A stretch of 64,000 nt of DNA from Lathyrus oleraceus. Lineage: Eukaryota; Streptophyta; Magnoliopsida; Fabales; Fabaceae. The position numbers and the translations under genes were made by a program. Numbering within the stretch: position 1 is the first letter of the stretch; each line of letters starts with the position of its first letter. The stretch covers positions 32,670,699 through 32,734,698 of the forward strand of contig NC_066581.1 in assembly GCF_024323335.1 (NCBI RefSeq), written 5' to 3'. The notes below the pieces were generated by a model. That model saw only the letters and a program-made list of their open reading frames with translations. It did not search any database and was not told the DNA's origin. This document shows, piece by piece, positions 38,688-49,800 of the stretch.

Positions 38688-40566
38688 AATACAAGCCTAA
38701 TACTCAACCATATTATTCGTGCATTTGAAAGTTAGCCTTGCTGTAAAAGGAAAATGTGTGCCCTAAGGAGTAATAATCACTACCACAATACCATTTCAAT
38801 ATTGATTTACAGCGCCATCAAACACCATGCTTCATCGAGAACCAGGCTCTGGCCCTTCATCCAGCGTAGGCTCATCGCAATATTTCATTTTCAAATACAG
38901 AATCTCCTCATCAGGGAAGTCATACCGGACTGACTGATAATCTTCAATCGGTTGGTGTGCCAAATGGTCAGCCAAGATACTACCTTTTATAGCCTTTTGA
39001 GCTCGATACTCAACATCGTACTCAGATAACAACATCTACCAACGGGCAATCCTCCCGGTTAGAGCAGGTTTCTCAAAGATATACTTGATCGGATCCATTT
39101 TGGATATCAACCAAGTCGTATGATTTAACATATACTGGCGTAAGCGCTTAGCAGCCTAAGCCAAAGCACAACACGTCTTCTCAAGCATCGAGTATCGAGA
39201 CTCAAAATCAGTGAACTTCTTACTCAGGTAGTAGATAGCATATTCTTTCTTCCATGTTTCGTCTTACTGACCAAGGACACAACCCATAGAGTCTTCAAGA
39301 ACAGTCAGATACATAATCAATGGTCTCCCTTCCACAGGTGGAGACAGAATCGGAGGCTCGGACAGATACTCTTTGATACTGTCAAAGGCTTTTTGGCAAT
39401 CCTCGGTCCAATCATGAGACTGATCTTTCCGGAGGAGTTTGAATATCGGCACACATGTGGCAGTCACGTGGGATATAAATCTGGAAATATAATTCAAGCG
39501 GCCAAGAAAACCTCGGACTTGCTTCTCAGTTTTGGGCGCAGGCATCTCTTGTATTGCTTTGACCTTGGCATGATCAACCTCAATACCTCTTTCAGTGACA
39601 ATGAAGCCCAATAACTTGCCGGAACGGACTCCAAATGTACACTTGTTAGGATTCAGACGGAGTTTGTACTTCCTCAAACGCTGAAAAAGCTTCAACAAGT
39701 GCTCTACATGTTCAACTTCCGTTCTCGACTTCGCAATCATATCATCAACATACACCTCGATCTCTTTGTGCATCATATCATGAAACAAGGTAGTCATAGC
39801 TCGTTGATACGTGGCTCCGGAGTTCTTCAAACCGAAGGGCATCACTTGATAACAGAATGTTCCCCAAGGCATGATGAATGTTGTCTTCTCCATATCCTTA
39901 GGTGCCATCTTAATCTGATTATATCCGGAAAATCCGTCCATAAATGAGAAGACATTGAATTTAGCTGTATTATCTACCAACATATCAATATATGGTAGAG
40001 GGAAATCATCTTTCGGACTAGCTTTATTCAAGTCTCTATAGTCTACACACATTCAGACTTTTCCATCTTTCTTAGGCACGGGCACAATATTGGCCACCCA
40101 TTGAGGATATGTAGAAGTCACCAGAAACCCCGCATCAATTTGCTTATGAACTTCTTCTTTAATCTTCACTGCCATATCAGGATGAGTTCTTCTGAGTTTC
40201 TGCTTCACAGGCGCGCACTCAGGCTTCAAAGGCAGGAAATGTTGCACGATATCAGTATCCAGACCAGGCATGTCTTCATATGACCGGGAAAAGACATCTA
40301 CGTATTCTCGCAACAACTCAATCAACCCCTTTTTAACAGATTCTTCCAGGAGTGCCCCAATCTTCACTTCTCGCACACAATCTTCAGACCCCAAGTTGAC
40401 TGTTTCCAGATTCTCAAGATGCGGTTGAATGATCTTCTCTTCGTGCTCAAGTAGACGGGTAATCTCGTCAGGAATCTCTTCAACATCATCTTCTTCCTCC
40501 TCAAATACAAGGAATTCAAAGTTGGGAGATGGTGTTGGATCATTATGTTCAATGGGTTTGATTAAC
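38688..40566 (-). pseudogene. Ogre-1 reverse transcriptase and RNase H
   Basis: Reads on the minus strand from just after the intron acceptor at 40567: LIKPIEHNDPTPSP, a linker, then RT with RRTHPDMAVKIKEEV, VPVPKKDGKV, MCVDYRDLNKASPKDDFPLP, FMDGFSGYNQI, MPFGLKNSGATYQRAM and the catalytic YVDD (IEVYVDDMIAKS). The RNase H connection region follows. In-frame stops occur at 40053 (TGA between KDGKV and MCVDY), 39264 (TAA), about 39155, 39035, 38830 and a few more before 38690. Most fit C-to-T or G-to-A change of Arg, Gln or Trp codons. Reverse transcription function is lost. Confidence 0.92.
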
Positions 40567-40832
40567 CTACATAATGATTTTGGATATAAAAGAGTTTTTA
40601 GAATTCAAACAAGGCAAATCATTATGCAGATGAAAAGATTGATTTTATTCTATTTTTAGGGTTTTATGTGATCACCAATTTCATGCAAAAAGCAAAAAGT
40701 GAAAATAATTGGAAAACAAACATTTAACATGAATTTATTGAATGAAAATATCATTGTATTTATGAGCCAACAATGTCATTACTCCTCCTTTTGGCAGGGG
40801 AGAAGGGTTTTTTTAAACACAATGAACATTAC
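40567..40832 (-). other. Predicted Ogre intron between protease and RT (266 bp)
   Basis: Minus-strand donor AAA|GTAATG at 40832 and acceptor TTATGTAG|G at 40567. The upstream exon ends in VIHKSK just before a stop and the downstream exon opens LIKPIEHND. It is AT-rich with a pyrimidine-rich stretch. Ogre elements are known to have an intron at this place whose removal joins gag-pro to RT. The exact boundaries are my prediction. Confidence 0.7.
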
Positions 40833-42911
40833 TTTGACTTATGGATAACTATTGGAACATCAACAGCGGCCCAATTATTGCAGACCCCTCTAGGGATGAC
40901 AAAGTTGCCAGAATCATCCTCTGCATCCTCTTCTACGATGGCAGCAGCTTCCTCATCTTGAACAGTGTGGATGAATCCACCACTCTTGAACAGCCCATGC
41001 TTATTGAAAGCGCCAGAAGAATACCTTATGCCAGCCTAGGATTTGTTGTCTTCCAGCTTGATCATTTAATCCAGTACTTGTACCATGCTCAATGGCCAAC
41101 TTAGCATCATTATAGGACACAAATGAAGAAGTTCCTTTCTTAGTAGGCTAAGCAATAGATAAAGCTTGAAACGGCGTTCCAACTTCATCCTCAGCATCTA
41201 TGTAAGAAAAGGAAGACAAATGGCCAACCAGGAGAGCCTTCTCTCCCCCTACCACCACCAGCTTCTTGTTTTTGACAAACTTCAATATTTGGTGTAGGGT
41301 GGATGTCACGGCGCCTGCCTCGTGAATCCATGGTCTGCCCAACAGACATTTATACGATGGGTGAATATCCATGACCTGGAAGGTGATCTGGAAATCACTT
41401 GGTCCAATCTTGACTGGGAGTTCAACCTCTCCAATCACAGTTTTACGGGACCCATCGAAAGCTTTGACCACTACTCCACTCTGCCTCATGGGAGGCCCCT
41501 GATATGACAATTTAGCAAGAGTGGACTTTGCAAATACATTCAATGATGATCCAGTGTCCACCAGCACATTGGACATGGAATCATCCTTGCAGCTCATAGA
41601 AATGTGTAGTGCCAAATTATGGTCTCTTCCCTCCTCGGGGAGATCAGCATCACAAAAACTCAAATTGTTACAAGCGGTGATGTTTGCAACAATACTGTCA
41701 AATTGTTCTATTGTGACGTCATGATCTACATACGCCACATCCAACACCTTCTGTAGAGCTTCTCGGTGTGGTTCTAAATTCATCAACAAAGATAATACAG
41801 AGATCTTTGATGGCGTCTGTAGAAGTTGATCTACAATGTTGTATTCACTCCTTTTGATGAGCCTCAGCATCTCATCACAGTCTTCCTTCGCAATGCCATT
41901 CTGGCCAACAAAGACAGGAGCTCTCATAACAGAGGCAGGTTTAACGGCATCAAGTGTCGGATTCGGAGCATTCACAGCAGTCCCAACCGGGCGTTCAACA
42001 TAATCAGCAAAATTGGCTCTTTGGACATCAGCTTGGGGTTTTGGTGGAGCAGAGAAAACACGACCGCTACGGGTCAGGCCGCTGACATCGGCAATATTAA
42101 CAACAGAGGTAGAGGGCAGGGGAACCTCCTTCCCATCCTCCAATGCCACAACATTGTAGCGATAGGGAACCGCCTTATCAGAAGCATACGACACAGGGCC
42201 AGCTGGTTTAATAATCAAAGAGGGAGAAGCCTTCTGCTTGCTGCCATCATACTTGATGACAACGGGCTTAGGGATCCGAAATACCGGAGATATTACGTTG
42301 ACTTCATCATCATCTTCATCAATATTTCGATTCTGAAGTATCTCAATGACTCCTTCATCCAGCATTTCTTGGATGTCTTTGCGGACTTGGTGACATCCTC
42401 TTTGATTGACAGTGCAAACTCGGCATCTGTCATGGTCATGCTCGTAATGATTGTACTCACATAACAGTCTGTGCATCTCGACCAGAGATTGTCGAATATG
42501 GCTGACATATTTGACTTTATACTTACCAGGACAGCCCTGGACCATGTTGACAAAGGATTTCCCATGCTCGGGCAATGGGTTCTTCTTCACATTAGGACCT
42601 ATATCCTCGAAACATAAGATACCACATCTCACAAGGTCTTGAACCTTGGTCTTCAGTGGGTAACAGTTTTCCACGTCATGTCCAGGAGCACCAGAATGAT
42701 AAACACAATGTAGCTCGGGCTTATACCACCACTGAGGGTTGGTAGGTATAGCCGGTGGATCTCGTGGAATAATCAATTTCCTCTCTATCAAAGAGGGATA
42801 CAATTCAGCATAGGTCATGGGAATAGGATCGAAGGTGACCCTCTTCCTCTCATAGCTTGTACTTGCTTGATTATTGTTTCGAGGCTGGTAGGCCTGCTGT
42901 TGAGGACGGTG
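40833..42911 (-). pseudogene. Ogre-1 protease region (gag-pro C-terminal part)
   Basis: In the same frame as gag after one TAG (42912). The 556-codon piece from 42818 to 41148 has a linker (MTYAELYPSLIERKLIIPRD), a CxxH-like stretch (CVYHSGAPGHDVENC) and a retroviral-type aspartic protease with catalytic VDTGSSLNVF and the flap/Ile region (YKCLLGRPWIHEAGAV). A stop at 41148 plus a frame change leads to the remaining tail (VQDEEAAAIVEEDAEDDSGN ... NNWAAVDVPIVIHKSK) up to the predicted intron donor. It would cleave the polyprotein if intact. Confidence 0.88.
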
Positions 42912-44273
42912 CTATTGTTGTTGATATTGCGGATGTTGCTGCTGCTGATTATTGTTGTGATGCTGATATTGCTGATTATCTCTTAAAACAGGTGCTATGT
43001 GAGCCACCTGATGCTGGTTGCCGGCAGGCCGCACGGTCTTCCTCCTTACTAAGGGTCTTTTAGGTTTAACATGGGAGGTCACAGCATGTGCCTCACCATC
43101 TTTATTCTTCCCAAACGTCCCATACCGTTTGGTAGAAGAGCCTTCTTCTCTGGTCAGGCGCCCTTCCCTGACTCCTTCTTCCAGACGCATCCCCATGTTC
43201 ACCATCTCGGTGAAGTCAGAAGGAGCGTTGTCAATCATCCGCTCGTAAAAAAAAGAACTCAAGGTCTTCAGAAAGATTTTGGTCATTTCCTTCTCCTCCA
43301 GCGGGGGCACAATCTGTGCTGCAAATTCTCGCCACCTCTGGGCGTACTCTTTGAAAGTTTCCTTGTCCTTCTGGGATATGGCTCTCAATTGATCCCTATC
43401 GGGAGCCATATCCATGTTATACTTGTATTGCTTGACGAAGGCCTCGCCAAGGTCATTGAAGGATCGGATGTTCGCGCTGTCCAAGCCCATGTACCATCTC
43501 AGGGCAGCACCGAACAAACTGTCCTGGAAGTAGTGAATAAGAAGTTGATCGTTGTCGGTCTGAGTCGACATCTTCCTGGCATACATGACCAGGTTGCTGA
43601 GACGGCAAGTATTTCCCTTGTACTTTTCAAAGTCAGGTACTTTGAACTTTACAGGGATTTTAACATTTGGGACCAAGCAGAGTTCGGCAGCAGACTTGCC
43701 GAAGAGGTCTTTTCCTCGGAGATTTTTCAATTCCTTGCGGAGCTCAAGAAATTGATCATTCATAGCATCCATCTTTTCATAGACATCTGGGCCCTCAAAC
43801 GGCTCAGAATGATAGATGGTGTCGTCTACTCTAGGCATAGTATGCACGACAGGAGGTGGAACGACAAGGACCGGGCTAGATGTCGGCAGAGAAGCAAAGG
43901 TGGGTGCAGGACCCTCAAGCATGAAGTTGGGAGGCATCCACCACAGAAACCCGACTGGCATAGCTGTTGGTGCAAAGTGGGCGCTGGCCGCAGGCACGGT
44001 TGAAGAGGCAATCTCAGAGATGACTGTCTTCTGGGGAGGAGTTGAAGGCGTCGGAGAAGACTGGCTCTGGGCAGCCATGAATGACTCCATCAGGGCAGTT
44101 AATCTTGCCACTTCCTCCTTGAGTTCGCGGTTCTCTTGCTCCAAATGATCCATTAGTCTTGATGCGTTGGCTCGGGTGTAGTACCGGTGAGTCAACTTGT
44201 CTTCAAAATAAATGAAGAACACAGAGTTAGACCATAGAACAAGAAGCCTGGAGCAAAACCTGCTTATGCACAT
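42912..44273 (-). CDS. Ogre-1 gag
   Basis: A 453-codon open frame. The likely start is the Met of MDHLEQENRELKEEVARLTA (about residue 41 of the frame); the upstream residues THRYYTRANASRL are conserved too. The N-terminal coiled coil is followed by a Ser/Pro linker, then the retrotransposon gag fold (IPVKFKVPDFEKYKGNTC, MSTQTDNDQLLIHYFQDSL, RWYMGLDSANIRSFNDLG, QLRAISQKDKETFKEYAQRW) and a Gln/His-rich tail. It ends at a TAG (42912) within the Gln run, almost certainly a mutated CAG because the frame runs on into protease. Forms the capsid. Confidence 0.92.
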   Translation of the reverse strand: MCISRFCSRLLVLWSNSVFFIYFEDKLTHRYYTRANASRLMDHLEQENRELKEEVARLTALMESFMAAQSQSSPTPSTPPQKTVISEIASSTVPAASAHFAPTAMPVGFLWWMPPNFMLEGPAPTFASLPTSSPVLVVPPPVVHTMPRVDDTIYHSEPFEGPDVYEKMDAMNDQFLELRKELKNLRGKDLFGKSAAELCLVPNVKIPVKFKVPDFEKYKGNTCRLSNLVMYARKMSTQTDNDQLLIHYFQDSLFGAALRWYMGLDSANIRSFNDLGEAFVKQYKYNMDMAPDRDQLRAISQKDKETFKEYAQRWREFAAQIVPPLEEKEMTKIFLKTLSSFFYERMIDNAPSDFTEMVNMGMRLEEGVREGRLTREEGSSTKRYGTFGKNKDGEAHAVTSHVKPKRPLVRRKTVRPAGNQHQVAHIAPVLRDNQQYQHHNNNQQQQHPQYQQQ

Positions 44274-44471
44274 GATGCATGCAATGCTTGTGCATATGAT
44301 TTATTTTTTTTATATCAGAGGAACTTTAGAGTCCTATTTGATCATATTAGTTTTTGAACATATATGGAAATATCACATCAATAATATCTGGAAAATATTT
44401 TTTTACACCAAAGAAGTATAGTTTTGGTAACCAAATACAAGAGAGAAGGAAAATGAACATCCTATGGAACC

Positions 44472-45923
44472 CTAGAAACAATCATCTAAAGCTCTGGACA
44501 CTGGAAGATAAGCTGCACGAAGCTTTTTCACCTCCCTCTCATAGGCTGCTTCCATATCTGCCTTCTCCTTGGCGAGTCGATCGTACTTCCTCTTCCAAAA
44601 CTTGGAAGACTGAGGAAGTAGAGAAGTCAATGCATCATCAGGCTCATCAATAACCTGGTGCTCAAGGAACTCTATCAAAGCATCCTTCTCCCTAATCTTC
44701 TGAAGCAACTCCTCTCGTTCACGGATCCAGGCACGCGAACGGTCTTCGTCTCTCAACTCCTCTACTTCTTGGTCAGGGAGGGTTGAAGGCCCAGCCACAA
44801 CCAAAGGTGTAGGTCTTGGATACTCATAAGGCATGAGGTACTCGGAAGCTCTTCTCCTAACCCAAGAGGTATAGGGTTCCAAAGCGATACAGTTCTTCGG
44901 ACCCAGCTCCTTCCTTCCCTTCCTATGGATCTAGCGCCATGCGCGGACCATCCTTCCCTTCAAGCCTTGGGGATATTTACCCTCCTGAAAGAACACACGC
45001 TCTAACAGAATGTTATTAGGTTTATCCTTTAGGGGGACCCAAGCTGACGACGTGCCAAAATAGGGTTTGTAGTTAATCCCACCACATGTACCAAGAAGAG
45101 GCACATTGGAGAATTCACCACAAGAGTCGATAATCTGCACACCATCATATATACGGTTGTACCAAAAGATATCATCATTAGTGAGAGACATAAGTCTCGT
45201 GGACCACCGTAGACATCCTTTGTTCTCCTTGAAGGCGACTGTTTGCGGCAAGTGCCAAATAAACCACTTGTACAACAGAGGCAAACAACACACAATGGTA
45301 CCACCACCCTTTGCATTCCTCCTATGCAAAGAAAAGTACGTGTCACCCAACAGACTAGGAACGGGATTAAGAGTAGAGAAAACCCTAATAGCGTTCACAT
45401 CCACAAACTTGTCGATGTTGGGGAATAACACTAGCCCATAGATGAGAAGTACAAATATGGCCTCAAAGGCGTCCTCACTCTTGGCCTTCCCATACATAGT
45501 AGCTTGAGCAATGAGGAACTCAGAAGGGAGACCTTGAATTCCACCTTTGGTAGTCATATGAGCACCAACCAGAGATTCATCTATATGCAACATATCAGCT
45601 ATCTCTTGAGAAGTAGGAACACTCTCTAAGCCACTGAACGGCAACTGGTCTAGAATAGGTATACCCACAAGGTAGGCATACTCCTCAAGCATGGGCAAAA
45701 GCTGGAAATCCGGAAATGTGAAGCAACGGTACAAGGGGTCATAAAACTGCACCAATACACTCATCAATCCTTCGTCCACTTGAGTAGTCAGAACAGATAG
45801 AAGCTTCCCATAACGAGCCTTGAAACCCAAAGGATCTAATACATAGGATGTCAAATTCCTTAGCTCTTTCAAGTCAGGTTGTCTGAAACTGTACTTCTTC
45901 ATATTCCTTCTTTGTCTTTCCAT
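44472..45923 (-). pseudogene. Ogre-1 ORF1 (one internal stop)
   Basis: The extra ORF typical of Ogre, function unknown. I place the start at the Met of MERQRRNMKKYSFRQPDLKE (45923), which aligns with the start in Ogre-2; an upstream in-frame Met at 46022 is less likely. The body has GFKARYGKLLSVLTTQV, FPDFQLLPMLEEYAYLVG, ADMLHID, LLYKWFIWHLP and NKGCLRWSTRLMSLTNDDI, resembling plant proteins of the transposon-associated 'mobile domain' type. A TAG at about 44931 (after VRAWR) separates the last part (KGRKELGPKNCIALEPYTSW ... coiled coil ... ALDDCF), ending at 44472. Confidence 0.85.
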
Positions 45924-46821
45924 GTCTGAAAATTTGCAAATAGACCTCTTAAGTTCCTTGAAAATTTTCTCATTGTTGATGATATGGATGCAAATGAGTG
46001 CATGAATGCATGAATGCAACAATCACACTCAAGGATCAAGCAAAGCACACCAAACAAAGGTCATGGGATGGATCAAGTCATCCTTAATATCAATCATCCA
46101 TTTTGGTGGATTATGGTTTACACCTTATTAACACCCAAGTTCCATTGATATTAAGGATACAAGAACGGATCAACCATGAATCAAGGGGTTTGTTGCAAGT
46201 CACGAGCATGGAGTCTCGGTTAAGAACCACCCAAAGGGAGTGTACTAGAGTTTAAACCTGCCAAACATGTTCTACAAGAGGTTCCCATAGTCATCATCCC
46301 ATCTTTCGGATATTATCGGATAAATGACTACTCGTATTCCAAAAATATTGTCAAGAGAGACTCTTATGAGTGTAGTATCGCGTAACAATCGTATCAAATC
46401 TTACACTTGAACGACTTTCGCACTACATCCTAAGAATAGGCCAAGATGGGTTTGGTAAACTAAGGTCCTTGGCTTCTAAGGTCTATATTGGAAAGAGTAA
46501 TGTCTAACCACAACTACTTGTGTGACATTATTGTTCCCAACATGACCTCCACCAAGTGAATGGGCTTGCAAGTCAACTTGCTAAGGAATAACTCCACACA
46601 AGTCAACAAGACTATACCATTCTCCTATCCTAAGTACACTCGAGTTCGGGTATAGAACTTATCTCACAAAGATCACCAAGCATACAAGGAATTAATATTC
46701 AAGCAATTCAATCATTACATACAATACAGTAATCCCAAATTGCACAAAAATATGTCCCAAAGATAATATACAATACAATACAACAAAATATGAAAAGTAG
46801 GCAAAACCCACTAGGCAAATG
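45924..46821 (-). mobile_element. Ogre-1 leader
   Basis: Untranslated region between PBS and ORF1, partly collinear with 24738-25586 of Ogre-2. No gene seen. Confidence 0.7.
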
Positions 46822-46839
46822 TCCCCAACAGAGTCGCCA
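46822..46839 (-). other. Primer binding site of Ogre-1
   Basis: Minus strand TGGCGACTCTGTTGGGGA, 6 bases inside the 5' LTR end. It begins TGG, complementary to a tRNA CCA end; the Ogre literature gives tRNA-Arg. Confidence 0.88.
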
Positions 46840-46845
46840 CTTTTC

Positions 46846-49800
46846 TGTAGCGGGGTATTCGTTACCATTAGAGATATTGACTAAATCCAAGGTAAACCAT
46901 ACAAGTCGAGTCGCCACCGCACTTCTATTTATCCAAAGGAATGGTTAGAAAGCGAACAAAAACCTAAAAGTTTTATCGAATCAAAAACTAGTAAAAATGT
47001 CAGAGATCGGGGTAAGAGGGTTGGTTATGCAATGGGATGGTTTTAAGCACCCAAAACATCCTAGGTACTCCTAGGGAGCCCTTTTCAAATTTTGTTGTAA
47101 GGTTGGTATTTTGTGAAAATTTGTTTGTGCAAATATGATTGAAGAGATGAGAAGAGAATATACAAGTTATTTACATTTTGTGTTTGGATGGATAAACCCA
47201 TGGCCTACGTACCATCTTAAAAAAGATTAGGATCAAAACCTCGTAGTTCGGGGTAAAAATCTCAAAATGAGTTGGTGGATTGATTGGTCCAAAAGCCTTA
47301 AGGTCTTTTGTTATCCAAGGGAGAAAACTCAACCTAAAACCACAAATCCACCATGTGAGGATAGCTTCAACATGCTAGTGAGGGGTTAACCCTATAATAA
47401 GCATGGAAGACTCATTGTCCATCACTAAGGATATAGGTGAGTATTACATCTACCTCAAGGATAACTCAAACCTAATAGCTAAAGGTTATGAAAAAGTTTT
47501 GATAAAAAGTGGCCATTGAAACCACAAAAAGTATTTGAATGAGTTATATTTACCAAGTATGGTCAAAGTTGACTTAAAGATTCAATTCAAAATAAGTGTT
47601 ATGAAAAGAAAGTTTGAAAATCAAAAGCATAAGGCTTAGGTTTCTAATGTTTGAAAACAAGTGTTAAATATTTGCACACAAGTTTTGGCTTGGGTTAGAG
47701 TAGGGGGAAGAAGAATAATGGCTAAAGTCCTAATCATACTAGAGATGAAGGATAAGAAACAAGACCACAAATGGAGTTCCTCTCTTGAGATCATATTGAT
47801 GATCCAAGTAGCTCCCATCCTTTGGAATATGCAAGCAAAATGAGTGTAAGCTCAAGCAATCAACATAATCAAACAAACTCTTAGAAGATCCCCAATGTCT
47901 CTTGTATCTTTCACTTTGGATGAACATGGCAATGGTCCTTCAATTTGGCTCACATAGGATTCCCTAGCACAAAAGCACACACATCAAAATGTTCCATGAA
48001 GTAAATCAAGAATGAACAAGAGTGAGTTTAGAGATTTGGTCTTTCTAATCCATCTTCTACATCAAGGTCCTTTTACTCCAATTTTTGCATAGGGAATGTC
48101 CTAGAAACTAAGTCAATTTGTCCATTTTTTTGCATTTGGTCCACAACAATCAAAATACAGGCACAATAATATATACACAATTATGTGCTCAAGTGAGCAA
48201 AAGGCAAATTGCATTAACATAAACATGTGCTCAAGTGGGCAAAGAGCAAAACAAATGAATAATATGTACAAGAATAGTAAATTGCATAAATGTAAAGAGC
48301 AAGAATTAAATGTTAATGGTTAATGGTTAGTGTTAGAATTAGTGTGCCATAAGGCAATTTAGCGTTATGTTAAGCAATCGTAATTGGACTTATGTAGAAG
48401 TCACAACTATCTGAGGCCGGTCAATAATAATGTAGGCAACAACACAAGTTAGAGATCTTGATTAGTGAATCAAACTCCAAAAACATGCCATGCCAAAAAG
48501 AAGATGAGAAATGATCTTGTATTGATTTAGGTTCTTTGCATGATTTAGGAAGCAACCTATCCTTAATGCAAAGCCATTCACTTGATCCATGATCAAAATG
48601 AATTAGATTTGAGTCAAGGAAGATTAAACCTCCATGTATCAATGCTAACCACCAATCTTTAACTCATTGATCAAAAAGAAAAAAGAAGAAGAAGAAGATG
48701 GAGAATTAAAGTGCATTAATGGAAATGGAATGAGATAATCAACAAGCATTGACCAAAGACAAAGAATATCAAGGTCAAACAATAGAAAACAGAAGCAAGA
48801 TGAAGATTAGAAGTCAAGAAACAAATAAAATGTTTTTGGCATTTTTTAATATTAAAATAAGACTTGAAATAAAATAATAAAGAAAGGTCAAACTTCAAGC
48901 TCAATTCAAATCAACTTTGAAAAGTCCAAGTGAATTATCCTAAGTTCAACATGGTCAAACAAAGTTTGACAAAAAATTTCAGCATTTTTAGAAGTCAGAA
49001 ACTATTTTTAATCAATCAAAAATGCATAAAAATAACCTAATTGAACTAAAAATAAAATAAATCTCAAATCAATTAATAAATTGATGAGAATATTTTTCAT
49101 AGATCCATCATCATTCAAAGAGGTTGGAAAAATATTTTTGTATTTTTTGGATATCAAAAATGATTTTAAATGAATTAAAAGTAACCAGAAAAGAGAAAAT
49201 TACTAAAAAATATCAAATGATAAAATAAAAAATATTAAAAATCATTTTCAGAAAGTAGAAATTAAAAGGAGAAAATGAAATTGGTCTCATATTTTTTGGA
49301 CCAATAATGAGAGAGATATGAATTTTTAAAATGAAATGGAATTAAAAGAAATAAAAGAATTAAAATCAGAAATTAGAAAAAGGAGAAAAAGCGTGGACCG
49401 TATGATGATCTCTCATTAATTGACGTGGATCATCACGTGGCCAAGAAGCGCACGCTCACCATACACGCTAGTCAGCTGAGTAACACATGGCCTTTAATAA
49501 AGTCATAACAAAGAATGGATGAGATCAAATCTGGAAAAAAGCAGTGGACGGCTCAGATCTAATCTAGAGACCAGACGGTGGCCAGCGCCACCGTCTTCTT
49601 CGGCCAAGTTCAAAAGTTGCAGAGAAAAAATGGTAACCAAAAGACACGATCCATGCATCAATCGAGAGCTGACGTGATGTACATCACCCTTGTACCATTC
49701 AAATCCATTCTAGATCTCTATATTGAGAGAAATCAGAAGTGGAAGATATGTGGTGTTCATATGAACTTCATGATTTTTGAAAATTGAAAGCACAATAATG

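Noticed and set aside
43071..44003. 310-codon plus-strand frame opposite Ogre-1 gag
   Set aside because: It is a shadow frame of gag with no recognisable motif.
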